A stretch of DNA of 64,000 nt from Catenaria anguillulae PL171 (GCA_002102555.1 MCFL01000036.1:1-64000); one strand, 5' to 3'. Counted from the stretch's first letter, positions 43,490 through 54,970 are shown. Numbers and translations: made by a program. Notes: generated from the letters alone by a model not told the origin.

Positions 43490-43945
43490 AAGCTCGGTGC
43501 TGCTGCACGTCGCTCCGCCTCGCTCTCCTGCGCATCCTATTCATCTATCTCGTTGCCGACTGTTGGTAATTGAGCTTTGCACGCAATAACGAGTCGGTGG
43601 TCCAAGTCATCACCTCGATCCTCGGCGTTATCGTCTCCTTATGCATGTACATTGGCGCAGTGCGCTGGAAACCAAAGGTGTAAACGTTTGGCGTATTCGC
43701 ATACATCTTGGTGGGCGTCCTGGCCAATGATGCGTTCGTCATAAATATGGGTCCTTGTCGTTGGATCCAAAGGTCTGGCAGAGTATGCGGGGAATAAGTG
43801 CAACCAGCGAGGAGGTGGAGCGGAAGGCATGGACTGTGGTCGTGGTGAGGACGGCGGTCGAAGCGGTGCTCGTCAGGTACATCCCTGAGCTGAGACTGGA
43901 GGCCGAGAAGCGAAAGGAGAGCGGACAACGTGCGGGTATTGTTTG
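43490..43945 (+). pseudogene. Pseudogene copy of the four-helix membrane family
   Basis: The DNA aligns throughout with the gene at 44451 (both contain GCTCGGTG..., GCATACATCTTGGTGGGCGT, GGTCTGGCAGAGTATGCGGG and CAGGTACATCCCTGAGCT) but has lost its reading frame. A TAC (Tyr) codon of the intact copy corresponds to TAA near 43682. Small insertions and deletions change frame again between helix 3 and the GLAEYAG region and in helix 1. The C-terminal end VLVRYIPELRLEAEKR remains readable. It is a decayed tandem duplicate and shows how the intact C-terminus should read. Confidence 0.75.
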
Positions 43946-44450
43946 AGGCAGTAGGTAAGATAGTTGTGAAATGACTATTTGTGATTGGGTGAGTGGACAC
44001 GATCAAAAGAACGCATGTAAATGTCGTTTCGCAGACTCATGCTTCCATGATAAGCTCGCAATACGTCGTCAACGTAAAAAAACTCGGGAGTAATGCGCGG
44101 ATGTCTTGAGCAAAGTTCGTCCATGAAACTGTCCTGTTTTGGAATCATGTCCACTTGACGTCCACCAGATCCGCCATGTGTCCTGAGTCACACGTTCCCT
44201 GTGCAAACAAACGCCAACACTCTCTTAGCTTCCCACACAACGTTCGAGAAGGCACACTATGGTCGTGTACCTGCTCATGGGTCGAGAGCGAATGCGTGTC
44301 CAAAGCATGGCGAACCGATTTGTATGGCATGCCTCAAATAGTTTCCCCTCCCCCACCTCCCTCACGGTGATACTTTCATGCAATCATCACTTCCAAAATC
44401 CCTCAAATCAAACCAATATCAACTCATTTCAAACAAGATATCCTATATCC

Positions 44451-44998
44451 ATGCCGTCTCATTCAAACATTCCCTCCGCGGCCAACCCGACTGTGCACCA
44501 ATCATTGCCATCGCCTCAAGCTCGGTGTTGCTGTGTGTCTCTCCGCCTTGCCGTCCTCGTCTTGTTGGCGGTCCTGATCCTCGTCAACTCGGTCTTTTTT
44601 GCCATCGCACGTAACAACAATAGCCTTGTCCAGTTTCTGACTTCGGTCGCCGGCTTTCTCATTTCGGGATGCATGTACTTTGGCGCTGTGCGATACAAGT
44701 TGGCCGTGTACAAGTTTGGCGTCGTCGCATACATCTTGGTGGGCGTCGTGGCCAACGCTGCGTTTGTCGCATGGGTCATTGTCGCTGGGCCGCAAGGTCT
44801 GGCAGAGTATGCGGGGAAACAAAGTGCAAGCAATGAGGACGTGGAGCGCATGGCGTGGACGGTGGTGGTGGCAAGCACCGCGGCCGGGGTGGTGGTACAA
44901 GCCGGGTGGCGTGGGTGCTGGTCAGGTACATCCCTGAGCTACGAAGGGAGATTGAGGAAATGAGCAAGGCGGCCGGAGAGTATGCGGTTATTGTGTGA
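44451..44998 (+). CDS. Four-helix membrane protein, paralogue B, C-terminal frameshift
   Basis: From the ATG at 44451 the frame encodes four hydrophobic helices (LAVLVLLAVLILVNSVFFAI, FLTSVAGFLISGCMYFGAV, VVAYILVGVVANAAFVAWVI and WTVVVASTAAGVVVQ). As written, it then reads into a short unrelated end and stops at 44963 (170 aa). In the next frame the paralogue-like end VLVRYIPELRREIEEMSK runs to a stop at 44996-44998. A single-base indel near 44900-44911, in a G-rich run, would reconcile them. It may be an assembly error or a real recent lesion. Two other copies (42476 and 43490) support the restored reading. Function unknown. Confidence 0.55.
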
Positions 44999-45289
44999 CG
45001 TCATTCGAATGCATTGTGTGCACTCTTTCTTTTGTATGTTTACAGCAGTCACAATTCGCGAAAACCGCGCACTCATGTCAGTTTCATAAATGTATACATC
45101 GCAACCTAGACACAACTCGAGGCAAGCAGGCAAGCGCTACATGAAGCAACAATGAATCCCACCCACCCGCCCTCCCAACCACGCTCCACGAAGCCGTCTG
45201 TCCACCGCCTGACCCAATTGAGTTGCCGACACGGGCTGCGTGATCACGTTGCTCAACACGCTGCCATGTCGCACCGTCCCGCCGTTAAC

Positions 45290-47201
45290 GCGCCGCCCTC
45301 ATGGTCATGCCCTGGATCGACACGGACACGGCTAGCCGCACGGGCAACTCGTGGCTGCTGGACACGCTGTGGAACATGGCGGCCAGCCCGGTCATGGTCG
45401 CCCTCGCTCACGTGCGAGTCGCAAACCGAAGAGCGCGGCTGGTGGCCGCGTCCGCGAGCGGGTTGTGCATGTGCTGCAGTGGTGGCACGATCATGGGCTT
45501 CCTGTTTTGGGGAATCGCCGCGTTGGCCGTGTGCGCTACAAGCGAGCGGGTCACGTTCATGTGCTCGAGCGGTGGAGGACCAATGTCGGGTTGCATGCGT
45601 TTGATTTTGAAGGTGAACGTGCCCTTCGATGCGAAGCGATTGACTTGGCGTGCAAGCATGGCAGGCTCGAGGTCGTCAAGTGGTGGTTTGACAAGTTTCC
45701 GCAGGACCAGTGGGTTGCGTCCCAGCAGGCGGTCGCGTACGCCATTCTGGCCAAGCATACCATGTCTCTGACTGATGACACGAGCGAAACTAGTTGGCGG
45801 CGGTGCCGGTATTCGAGTCAAGTACATTGTGGTGGCCCTTGGGCTGGTTGACCGGTTGGATTTGGATACCCTGTTATTTTTCGCAACACCAAGTCAATTG
45901 CCTTTGAGTTACCGTTTGCGTGCTACAACGGCAATTTCGAGCTCATCCAGTCTGTTTTGGCGCCTGGTGACAGTGTACTACACCCGAGGATTCACACGCG
46001 ACCATTGCAACCCACTCCGTTTTCATGGCGGGAGCAGCTGGCCACGTCCACGTGCTCGACTGGTTGGTATCCCACGGCATGTGCCCTCCCACTGGCACTT
46101 CTCAATCATTTTCGTGACCGAGCTCGAGTGGACCATTCAGCGCGCATGCACCAGCAGTGAAGGCCAGTGACGCTTCTTACCGAGCCTCATTCGCTCGCGC
46201 GACCATCTTCGCCAAGGCTCCAAAGTGCATTTTGCCGACACTTCCAGCGCCAACGGCCACATTCACGTCTTGGAATAGCTGCACGCAAAACATCGACCGC
46301 TGGAATACTGGTCGCACGCGTTTGACGAGCCGTCGGCTGCTGGCAACTTGCCCGTATTGCAATGGTGGTCGCAAACTCGGTTTTGTCCGAAATCTGACAC
46401 GCAGGCCATGGAAAGTGCGGCAACCAACGGGCAATTGGGTGAGCTTAAGTGATAATCGAAAGAGAAGTTGGGAACGAGTACCACCACTGGTCTGCGCAAG
46501 CTCTGCATGGCGCCGCATCAAACAGCCACACGGCCGTGCTCAAGCTTTGGCGCGAGCGGTCCATTTCGCGCAAGGGTATCAAGTCCATGTCCGGGATTGT
46601 GCTGCAACATGCGTCGCCGAGTTTGCAGCGGCGTGCATCGACATGGTTTCATCGCCCGGCGGTGGCAACGTGGAGCACATTGCGCAACAGGGCTATTTCC
46701 GAGTTGGTACGACGATTTGATGCGGTCAAGTGGCCGAAAGGGTTTGAAAACTTGCACATTCTCAGGCACTGCCGCCAATGAACCTGGACCAGTTACCATT
46801 TGAGGGTACGTGCCCCGCGCGCGAGGTGATCCCATGCCCGGGACCATGCGGGCCGCAAGCCCGTTGTGCTGCACATGGCGCGACAGCTCGGGCTGCCGGC
46901 CGAAGAGGTATCTCTGGATGCGGCAAGCGAGCGTGGACAAGTCGCAGTGCTCGAGTGGATCATGACAAGGTCCGGGCTCAAGTACACATACACGAAGCGC
47001 GCGCTGGATCGCGCAACGGCCAATGGGCATTTGGATGTGCTCGGGTGGAGGCGCGACTCCGGGCTCGAGCTCAAGATGGATACGCTTTCGCTCGACATTT
47101 GCGTTCAGTATTTGTCCATGGCATGGGGCTCAACGTTGGTGCCAGTCGTGAAGAGGTGGTGGAATGCATCTGGGCTGGTCTCGCGCAAGTTCAAATAGTG
47201 T
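45290..47201 (+). pseudogene. Broken xVLxWW ankyrin-like repeat gene
   Basis: Ankyrin-like units of the same style as the gene at 32510 continue over about 1.9 kb, but in changing frames. Recognisable units are VHVLQWWHDHGLP (about 45460), HVHVLERWRTNVGL (45555), GRLEVVKWWFDKFP (45660), GHVHVLDWLVSHGM (46045), NLPVLQWWSQTRFCP (46345), HTAVLKLWRERSIS (46525) and GQVAVLEWIMTRSG (46935), ending WWNASGLVSRKFK at 47198. In-frame stops interrupt the run, for example a TAG after NGHIHVLE near 46276 and a TGA after GELK near 46450. I could not find splice sites that would rejoin the frames, so I call it a pseudogene of this family. Confidence 0.65.
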
Positions 47202-47798
47202 AGTTGGGAAACAGTTAGACGTTCGGGTGGGGGGAATGCCTGTGCTTCTGTCATCTAACTATTCACCAGTTTAAAATTCTCTCACCAGAACAGAACGTCT
47301 TTGTGGGTGTGGGAACTTGAACTCAACTTGAATCATCGCGCGCACCCTCAACTCAACGAGGGCATAACCAGCCCACTGCAACGCCACGCGAACGAGCCAC
47401 GGACTTGACAGAAAATCCATGGAAGGGTTTTCAATGGGTTTTCATGTTCGGCGTCGATCCTCTTTTTTTGGGCAGTCTTCCACATCCGCAGCCAAACGTC
47501 CATCGGTGACAGCAGCGGATGCTCACCACCAAAGTCAACCGCCGCATCGCCGTTTCTTGTTCTTCTCATCCCATCAATGCAATGCAAGCTTGAGTCCATG
47601 TAAAGCACCACTGAGCGCATTGGTCCATTCCATTCTTCCATTCAAGAGAGCCACATCGCCTTTTTTTTTCATTAGAGCTCTCTCTCTGTCAACGCATCCA
47701 AGCACAAGTTTCCGCTCAAGTCATCACCCTCTCCAACATCATCAGGCCTCAGTTATTGCAGCCTCCCGAATAGACCTTTACACAAACACACACTCAAG
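47202..47798. other. Intergenic, upstream of chitinase
   Basis: About 600 bp without a supported gene. The right half, pyrimidine-rich with CT tracts (around 47650-47690), looks like the promoter and leader of the GH18 gene. Confidence 0.5.
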
Positions 47799-49524
47799 AT
47801 GCTCTCGTCTGCCCGGGCCCTCGTCGTGACCCTGGCGGTCATGCTGCTTGCTCTGGCAGCAAGCGTCCAGCACGCCAACGCCGCCGGCGCCATTTTCGTA
47901 CGTCCACTTACTTGCTTCTGACGGCACTGTCGCACTGTATCTGTTTATGCGCATGCTCACGACTGCTCATGGCCCCAAACGCAAACACAGAGTTACTACT
48001 ACGGCCAAGAGGGCGGCCTCAAGCCCTGGGAGCAGCCAGGCAACAAAATCACCCACGTCATCTTTTCGTTTGCCAACATCCTCACGGACGGCACCGTGAC
48101 CATGCAAGGCCCCACATTTACGCCTGCGGGCCGTGACTCGATCCCAAAGGCCATGCAGCGGTCCATGGGCAACCGCGACACGCGTCGGTGCGAGTGCCAG
48201 GGCACTTGCTTGCGCGGCGAGCTGTACCAGACGTTTTTGCTCAAGCAGCAGTACCCGCACCTCAAGACCATCATGTCGATTGGCGGGTGGACCTGGTCAG
48301 ACAACTTTTCCGTGGCCATGTCCAGTCAAGCAACCCGCAAGCGCGCCATTGATACGTCGGCCGCATTGATGGATGAGTTTGGATTTGATGGCTTGGATAT
48401 CGGTACGCACCCATTTGTTTTGGTCAAATCTTCTCTTTATTATTCAACTCCCAGATTCTTACATGCATTCGTCAAATCAAACCACTTGTATACAATTAGA
48501 TTGGGAATTCCCTTCGACCGCCAAAGACACCAAGGAATTCCCCTTTTGGAAATTCTCGGACAACGACTACGACAACCTGGCTCTTTTCTTCACCGAGGCG
48601 CGCGCCGCCTACAATGGCAAGTACTCGCTGACAGCCGCCACGCCCGGATTCATCTTCAAGGGCAAGCCCGAATCGTGGGTGGCGTTTGGCCGGTCGGTCG
48701 ACCACATGCTGGTCATGGCCTACGAGTATCAACACGGCCAGCCGCGCACGTGGGGCGGCGGCACGTTGCGTGCCACGGCAGGCGACTCCGACGTGGAAAA
48801 GAAGAACAATGTCGAGTATGGCTTGTCGACTTACTTGGAGCGCGGCATTCCCAAGGAAAAGTTGGTGGTGGGCATTCCCTTGTACGGCACGGGATATTCG
48901 GGCTTGTCGAGCAACGCGGCGTTCCGCGGCATTCCCGGGTTTGGTGCGCCCACGTCTGGACTCAAGCCGCTCGAGCCCACGGCGTACAATGTGCTTTTGG
49001 ACCGGTTTTCCAAGGGAAAGTGGACGCGCACCGTCGACACGCAGCGCGGCATTGTCGTGTACTTTGACGGGTCGAATGTTTGGTTTGTGGACGGGCCAGA
49101 GACGGTCAAGATGAAGGCGCAATGGGCAAAGGACCAAGGGTTCAATGGCGTCATGTTGTGGAACTCTGCACAAGACATGAAGGCCGATCACCCAGACTCG
49201 CTCATTTCCGCCATCAGTTCCGTGTACCCTGTTGACACAAAGGCCGGTGCACGCGACAAGCCCTTCTGCATCAACAACTCAAAGAACTGGTGCAACTTGG
49301 ATTGTAACTTCAAGCCCTTGACGTCCAACGTGACGGATCCCGCGGCGGGCGGAGCCAACGGCAACGCGCCTGGTCCTGGCGGGTTGGCGGATCCGGCAAA
49401 GGCCGGGTCGACCACGGGCTCGTTTGGGTCCGGTGCCGACAAGGCCGCGTGGACCGTGTCGGCAGCCGTGTCCATGGTGGGCGCAGCTGTTGTGGGTCTG
49501 GTTGCTGCTGCTGTGGCCATGTAA
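47799..49524 (+). CDS. GPI-anchored GH18 chitinase
   Basis: 511-aa secreted glycoside hydrolase family 18 enzyme from exons 47799-47897, 47991-48402 and 48500-49524 (1536 nt, in phase). Its parts in order: signal peptide MLSSARALVVTLAVMLLALA; N-terminal strand SYYYGQEGGLKPWEQ; second GH18 signature KTIMSIGGWTWSDNF; and the catalytic DxxDxDxE motif as DGLDIDWE, whose last Asp codon is split by the second intron. Substrate-cleft motifs are MAYEYQH and LWNSAQD. A Cys-containing linker (FCINNSKNWCNLDC) and a Gly/Pro/Ser-rich spacer lead to a hydrophobic C-terminus (VSAAVSMVGAAVVGLVAAAV) typical of a GPI-anchor signal. It likely remodels chitin at the cell surface, for wall growth or for host or substrate chitin. 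Confidence 0.9.
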
Positions 49525-50177
49525 GGTGTTGTCGTTCCATCATATCTCAGCATCCCACTGGATATCAACTCCGGCTGTTTTGCCCCTCGTTTCACTTGCT
49601 TCTCTCGTTAGATTTCTCATCTCATCCTTGCGCTTCTGCCTTCCATGCCTATGCCTGTATCCCTCCTCCATCACCATGTTGCTTCTCGAAACCTCTTTTT
49701 TTTGTTGTACTTGCCTGTGTCCGTTACATTGGCATTCATGATTGCAATTGTCGTTTCCGGTTTTACTATTTGAGGGTCATGAGACGTCGACGGAGGGAGT
49801 GACTTAACGCAGTGACTTGAGATTCGCAAGGCTTATTCAATTGGTGTTGAAAGGCTTGGCCGGTGAGGTCGGCACGAATGCAGAACGTCACAGCTCGTGC
49901 CAGCGACAACTTGAACGTCCATGTGAGTACTTCTTCTTGAACCGTACTGTGAGTCTTGACCTGCACGAGCACACTATCGTATGCATGTATATCGCAGCGA
50001 GACCGAAGCAAGTCGTCCGTCCATTTGGCGCAGCGCATCGCCCCTCGAGTCTCACGTCCACGTTCCGTCCCACTTTCGTCTCGCGCAGCCGCCCATTGCC
50101 TTCTCTCATACGCTGGCCTGTCACTGGCCTCCATTCGACATCAAATCGTCACAAAGTCATCATCATCATCATCAAAC
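49525..50177. other. Intergenic between chitinase and F-box/LRR gene
   Basis: About 650 bp with a pyrimidine-rich 3' region after the chitinase and a probable leader for the next gene, including a CAT microsatellite just before its ATG. The open frame of the next gene extends back to 49956 without domain content. Confidence 0.5.
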
Positions 50178-52361
50178 ATGACTCATCAGAGCCAGCAGCA
50201 GACTACCCCAGGCTCTGAGCTCGAGCTCGACCTGCTCGATTCCGCGTCATCCGACGCCATTCTGGCCGTCGCACTCGGCCTCAGTCTCGAACTTGGCAGC
50301 AGCAGCAGCCCGACTCAAGGGGCACCGCTCGCCGCCACCACAGCGGGTACCAGTACCATCAGCAGCATGCAATTGCAAGCGCGGGCCGTGTACCGAACTG
50401 GAGGTCAAGACCCCGCCGTGCTGCCAGTGCCTATGGATGTTGATATCAGCCATGCCGACGTGTCCATGGCGTCCATTGACGACGACCGTAACGACGACAT
50501 GATGACCGATACTGCTCCTGCGGCATCCGCCTCCGCGGTCGGTATGCCGCGGCCACCGTTGCCCGGCAAGCGCAAGCGCCGCCCATCAAGCCTTCCTTCT
50601 GTCGACTCGCTCCTCGTGCTTATTCCGTCACCAGCCGCGAACCACGAACAGCACGCACGTACCCCGCCGCCAACCAGCGCTCACCATCCGGCCGCCGCCC
50701 ACACTGCGGTTCCCGTAGCTCTAGCCGCGGAACCCGACTTGATGCAGACACGTAGCGGCCCAGCGTCGCCGCTTCTGTTGACCCCACTCGACCCGCTCGC
50801 ATCGCTTTTCTCCACAACTCAAGTCAGTGTCTCGCCACAACCATCGCCAACACTTCCTCCGCACTTTCGGCGCGCGCGCGGCGGCTCGTCTGCCCCTCGC
50901 CCAACCTCACTGCTCGCCAAACTCGACCATTTACCCATTGAACTCCTGCACCTGATTGCCGAATACGTCTTTTCGACACCCGCGCACGTATCGGACCCCA
51001 TGCTCGCCACCCGCCCTCACACACAGCTTGCGCATTTGGCGCGCGCGTGCAAGCGTGTGTATTCCGCGGTGGCGCCCGTACTGTACGAAGTGCCTGCGGT
51101 CGAGTCGGTCACACAGCTTCGGCGATTGAGCGTGTCGCTGCACGTGTGTGCCTTGCGCACATTTGTTTCGGCGCATGCGGCCACAGCAAGCACAAAGTGT
51201 CGCGTACATGCATTTGGGGCGGGTGTGCCTGTGTTTGCATATGTGCGCGGATTGGATATTTCCAGGTTGGAGGATGGAGCTCGTGGGAAACGCGAGGTGG
51301 CAGCGTTGGTGGCGAGGGTGGTCAAGATTGCGAGGGCCAGGACGTGCGACGAGGTCAAGCAGAGTGTGGGCATGGGCGGGTGGGAGGCGGTGGATGCAAC
51401 TTTGGGTGACGAGCAATGTATGTGCATCTCATCGTGGGCGTTGGCGCTGGACGGACGCGAGGTGGCTGGGAATGTGTCGGGAGCGGCCCCCTCGCCGTCA
51501 TTACTTCGCCGCACGGCGTCCAACGGCGACCTGCACTGGTCCAGCAAATCCGACCTGCCGCCCCTTGGCGTGTACGGCATGGACCTATCTTCATCCACGT
51601 CACCGTCCATCTCATCTACCCCTCCTTCGCCCACCATTTCCTTGTCGACGTCAAGCGACTACCTCCCGCCACCTCGGCTCACACACCTCAACCTCTCATT
51701 CATCAAATCCCTAACGCCGTCTCTCCTCACATCCCTGCTCCTTTCGCCTCACTCTGCGCCACTGCGCCTCACGCGCCTCAACCTCGCGGGTACCCACCTT
51801 CCCGATGCCCTCCTCGCATCTCTACTTGGGCTCTCAGCGCCCACGCTCAAGCGCCTGTCACTTGCATGGAACCCACATTTGACTGACCTGACGCTAGCGT
51901 CGCTCGCCGCAGGGGCAGGCACGCCCGCCAGCGCCGTCGCCTCGCTCAAGCTGACGCACTTGGACCTGACACATTGCCGCGACTTGAGCGACTGGTCGCT
52001 CGCCAAACTCGCACCCGTGCTGCCTGCACTACGCGCACTGGGGATCGCTTGGTGTCCGCGTATTTCCGGCCGCGTGGTGCACGCGGCGCTCAGTTATTGG
52101 CCGCATTTGCGCGCACTCAGTGTGGCCGGGTGTCCGAGGGTTGGTGGAAGGGAGGCCGTGGCGCGAATGTGGGATGGGTATGTGGTTGCGGATGTGGAGT
52201 TACGCAGAAGAGTAGGGAGGGTGAGTGAGTTGGTTGGGGCCGAAGGAGTCGGAGCGGGAGCCGGTGGGAGAGGGGCAGTGGTTGGGGTCGTGGAGAGGGT
52301 GCCGAGGTTGATGATTGATGAGCCGGGAATGGGCGGATGTGTGTATTACTTGGATGTGTGA
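50178..52361 (+). CDS. F-box-like leucine-rich repeat protein
   Basis: 727 residues counted from the ATG at 50178, chosen because the sequence further upstream looks like leader. Residues 1 to about 240 are low-complexity, with a basic cluster (GKRKRRPSS). An F-box-like motif follows at about 248 (LDHLPIELLHLIAEYVF), with the typical continuation ACKRVYSAVAPVLYEV. C-terminal leucine-rich repeats of the AMN1/FBXL cysteine-containing type occupy about 495-675: LTHLNLSFIKSLT, LTRLNLAGTHLPD, LKRLSLAWNPHLTD, LTHLDLTHCRDLSD, LRALGIAWCPRISG and LRALSVAGCPRVGG. Such proteins are substrate receptors of SCF ubiquitin ligases; the substrate is unknown. Intronless. Confidence 0.75.
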   Translation: MTHQSQQQTTPGSELELDLLDSASSDAILAVALGLSLELGSSSSPTQGAPLAATTAGTSTISSMQLQARAVYRTGGQDPAVLPVPMDVDISHADVSMASIDDDRNDDMMTDTAPAASASAVGMPRPPLPGKRKRRPSSLPSVDSLLVLIPSPAANHEQHARTPPPTSAHHPAAAHTAVPVALAAEPDLMQTRSGPASPLLLTPLDPLASLFSTTQVSVSPQPSPTLPPHFRRARGGSSAPRPTSLLAKLDHLPIELLHLIAEYVFSTPAHVSDPMLATRPHTQLAHLARACKRVYSAVAPVLYEVPAVESVTQLRRLSVSLHVCALRTFVSAHAATASTKCRVHAFGAGVPVFAYVRGLDISRLEDGARGKREVAALVARVVKIARARTCDEVKQSVGMGGWEAVDATLGDEQCMCISSWALALDGREVAGNVSGAAPSPSLLRRTASNGDLHWSSKSDLPPLGVYGMDLSSSTSPSISSTPPSPTISLSTSSDYLPPPRLTHLNLSFIKSLTPSLLTSLLLSPHSAPLRLTRLNLAGTHLPDALLASLLGLSAPTLKRLSLAWNPHLTDLTLASLAAGAGTPASAVASLKLTHLDLTHCRDLSDWSLAKLAPVLPALRALGIAWCPRISGRVVHAALSYWPHLRALSVAGCPRVGGREAVARMWDGYVVADVELRRRVGRVSELVGAEGVGAGAGGRGAVVGVVERVPRLMIDEPGMGGCVYYLDV

Positions 52362-53341
52362 GGAGCATGTGCTTTCACTTGCTTTGTATGCTCTTTCTGT
52401 GAAAATATCTCGGGCACGATCCACCTTGGAATGCTGGTCCGAGATCATCATGAATGCATGTCAGTGACTGTCTCAAGTTGGTTCAACAGTGCAGCCTATA
52501 TGTTCTTCCACCTCGAGTTGCCCACATACACTGAGCCTGGCACCATGTGTAGATGCTACTGACACTGTGTGAGGCGCGTCGAAGCTACATCACCATATCC
52601 TGCAGGTGTGATATCTGCAAGGAACGAAAAATTCCAATGCAAGTGGGGTAATGAACGTTATAGGAATTAAAGAAATCAAAGATCCGAGTTGACCGAGCAT
52701 GCGCATGCACCAGATCGATGCAGAGATGCTTGGGTGCGTGGCTCACGACGGATTCGAAACAGGGTTCGACAGCGGCAGCAGTGACAAAAGATGCCCTGGT
52801 TGGCGGCCATTTTAGCGTGTTGCTTCCTCGCCAACGCCAACACTTGTCGCGCACTGTTCCTCGATCATCACCATACCGTTCATGTGTGGCACTGAAACAA
52901 CGGCCGCTTGAGACAGTGGGTGCATCACTCCCCAAACAGGAATCCTCGTCATGAATTTGACATGACACACGTTTGACGCGGTTGAGAGTCAGGTTTGCAC
53001 ACGAAATGGTGGCCCGTTTCGGCCGCCTTTTGCCATCGAGCCAACTGCCCGCGAGCGTGCTCACACGGATCGATGCGTGAGGAACGCTGGCGAAGGCGAA
53101 CTGTGACTCCGGCCAGGGTTGGCCAGCCGGAAATGACTTGGAGAAGTGCCACGGGGAGTGTGGGCGGCGTGCCGAGGCCGGGCCGCGGTCTCCAAAGATA
53201 TAAAGCCAACGGCCTCCCGCCCCATCCATCCCTCACTTTACGGACCAGCATCCAACTACGATCTCGCATGCAACCCATGCAAACGCATCTTCCAGCCTTG
53301 GACTCGATCAAACACCTCAACCCTCATACACCGCCATCAAC
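52362..53341. other. Intergenic, upstream of metacaspase
   Basis: About 980 bp without a supported gene. Its right end has a TATA box (GATATAAAGCC near 53197) about 140 bp before the metacaspase ATG. Confidence 0.5.
53195..53205 (+). promoter_or_regulatory. TATA box of the metacaspase gene
   Basis: AGATATAAAGC, a strong TATA consensus, lies about 140 bp upstream of the ATG at 53342 in otherwise GC-rich DNA. Confidence 0.5.
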
Positions 53342-54567
53342 ATGCCATCTGCTGCCGTCTGCGTTGGAATGACCTACCCTCCCGAGCACGAAACGGGCGC
53401 GTCCGAGCTCAAGGGATGCATTGTGGACGCAATGCGCATGAGCAACTTTGCGCGGTCGCTCGGTATCGACAATGTCGAGGTCTTGACTGACCGCCTGGGC
53501 TTTCCGCTCGTCAAGGATCAAGTCCGGTCTGCGCTCGCCAAGATGATTGTCAATGCCGAGGCGGGCGATTTTCTCTTGTTCTACTACTCGGGCCATGGCG
53601 GTAGCATCGACGCCGAGGACTGCGACGAGGAGGATGGCAAGGACGAGTGCATTTTCTTGTCGGATGGGCCCATGGTCGACAATGAGATCAAGGAGTGGTT
53701 GCTCGAGATTCCCGAGGGTGTCCGCGTGGTACGTCATTCCAATCCATTCTTTAGTTTGCACGTCAATTCAATCTGTCATGTTTCACGATCTCTCATGTAG
53801 CTTCTGATCTTTGACTCGTGCCACTCGGGCACCGTCGCCGACCTGGAAACAGGCGCGCAAACCGCCGCGGAAATCGTGTGCCTCTCGTCGGCCACGGACG
53901 AGCAAGTGTGCCTTGGCGGCATGGACGGAAGCAAGTTCACCAATGCGCTCATTCACGTCATTCTCGAGCACACCAACGAGTCGTGGCGCCAGCTCATGAA
54001 GCGTGTCGATGCCATTGACGGACAGCAGTCGGCCAACGTGACTGCGTCGCACCCGGAACGTATGTTATGTTTACGTTGACATGCTTTGATTTCGTCCCTT
54101 TTCTTTTGGTTGACGACCGAGTGACTGACTCATGTGTGTTGCGTGGCCAATGTGCACATTTAGTGCTCGACTCGACCTGGTTCACCACCCAAGGCTCGGG
54201 CCACGCCCTCCAAGACTACGAATCTTACGAGTCGCAGCGCATCAGCCGCAAGAAGCCTGCTGCTGGCAAGAAGCCATCGGGTGCCAAGAAGCCCGCGGGT
54301 GAGGGCCGCAACAAGCGCCAGCAAGGGTCGGTTGCCGCGGCGGCCGAGAGCGTTGGTCGCATGCGCATTTCGCGTGAATCCGATGAGGAGGAGTACGAGG
54401 AGGAGTACTACGAGGAGTATGAAGAGGTGGTTGAGGAGGAAGAGTACGAGGAGGAGGAGGAGGAAGAAGAGGAGGAGGAAGAGGAGGAAGAGGAAGAGGA
54501 AGAGGAAGAAGAAGAAGAAGAGGAAGAAGAGCAAGAGTTTGATGAGGAAGAGGAGGAAGACGAGTAA
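53342..54567 (+). CDS. Metacaspase with polyglutamate tail
   Basis: 349-aa predicted metacaspase (caspase-fold, Arg/Lys-specific cysteine peptidase) from exons 53342-53728, 53801-54059 and 54164-54567 (1050 nt, in phase). The catalytic His lies in FYYSGHGG (His84) and the catalytic Cys in LIFDSCHSG (Cys136). The acidic EDCDEEDGKDECIF segment after the His loop corresponds to the usual Ca2+ or substrate-loop region. There is no N-terminal Pro/Gln-rich prodomain; the protein begins directly with the p20 fold (AVCVGMTY). The C-terminus is unusual: a basic Lys/Ala stretch, then about 65 residues almost entirely Glu with a few Tyr (from about 54388). Roles of fungal metacaspases include protein quality control and ageing-related death. 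Confidence 0.88.
54388..54564 (+). repeat. GAG/GAA trinucleotide tract encoding polyglutamate
   Basis: A nearly pure purine tract of GAG and GAA codons forms the metacaspase C-terminus. Codons are mixed, so it is not a perfect microsatellite, which suggests retention at the protein level. Confidence 0.85.
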
Positions 54568-54970
54568 AGATTTGCAAGAGGGTTGTTGTGGATGTGTGTA
54601 TGTTTTCTATGCAATCGAAGTTTCTCTCATGTAATGCAGTCTCTCGCTTCTCCTTCCCAATCAGCTGGCGATTTCAGATGTATACATATAATACTAGATT
54701 CTCCGTCGGATTATTGGGAATTCGCCATTCGAGTTCCGGCCAAAATCTTTATAATTGGACAGGACATATGTATCAAGTATTTACATGGAATTAGGGTAGT
54801 ACTGCAAGAGAAAACACACACATACACACACAAGTCGCGCATAACAGTGCCAAGGACAGTCGAATGAGAGAAGAAAGATTCACACCCAAAAACAACAAAA
54901 AAGTCAAATGCTATCCAAGTCACAATATCACATTATCGTTCACACCAAAACCTCGCCTGATAAGGTCAAT
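54568..54970. other. Convergent intergenic gap
   Basis: About 400 bp between the metacaspase and secreted family member 5, whose 3' ends face each other. A/T-rich with a CA-repeat stretch near 54815-54835; no coding frame. Confidence 0.5.

Noticed and set aside
54160-54614. Minus-strand frames rich in Leu/Phe or Ser opposite the metacaspase tail
   Set aside because: Complement of the GAG/GAA tract; no independent evidence.
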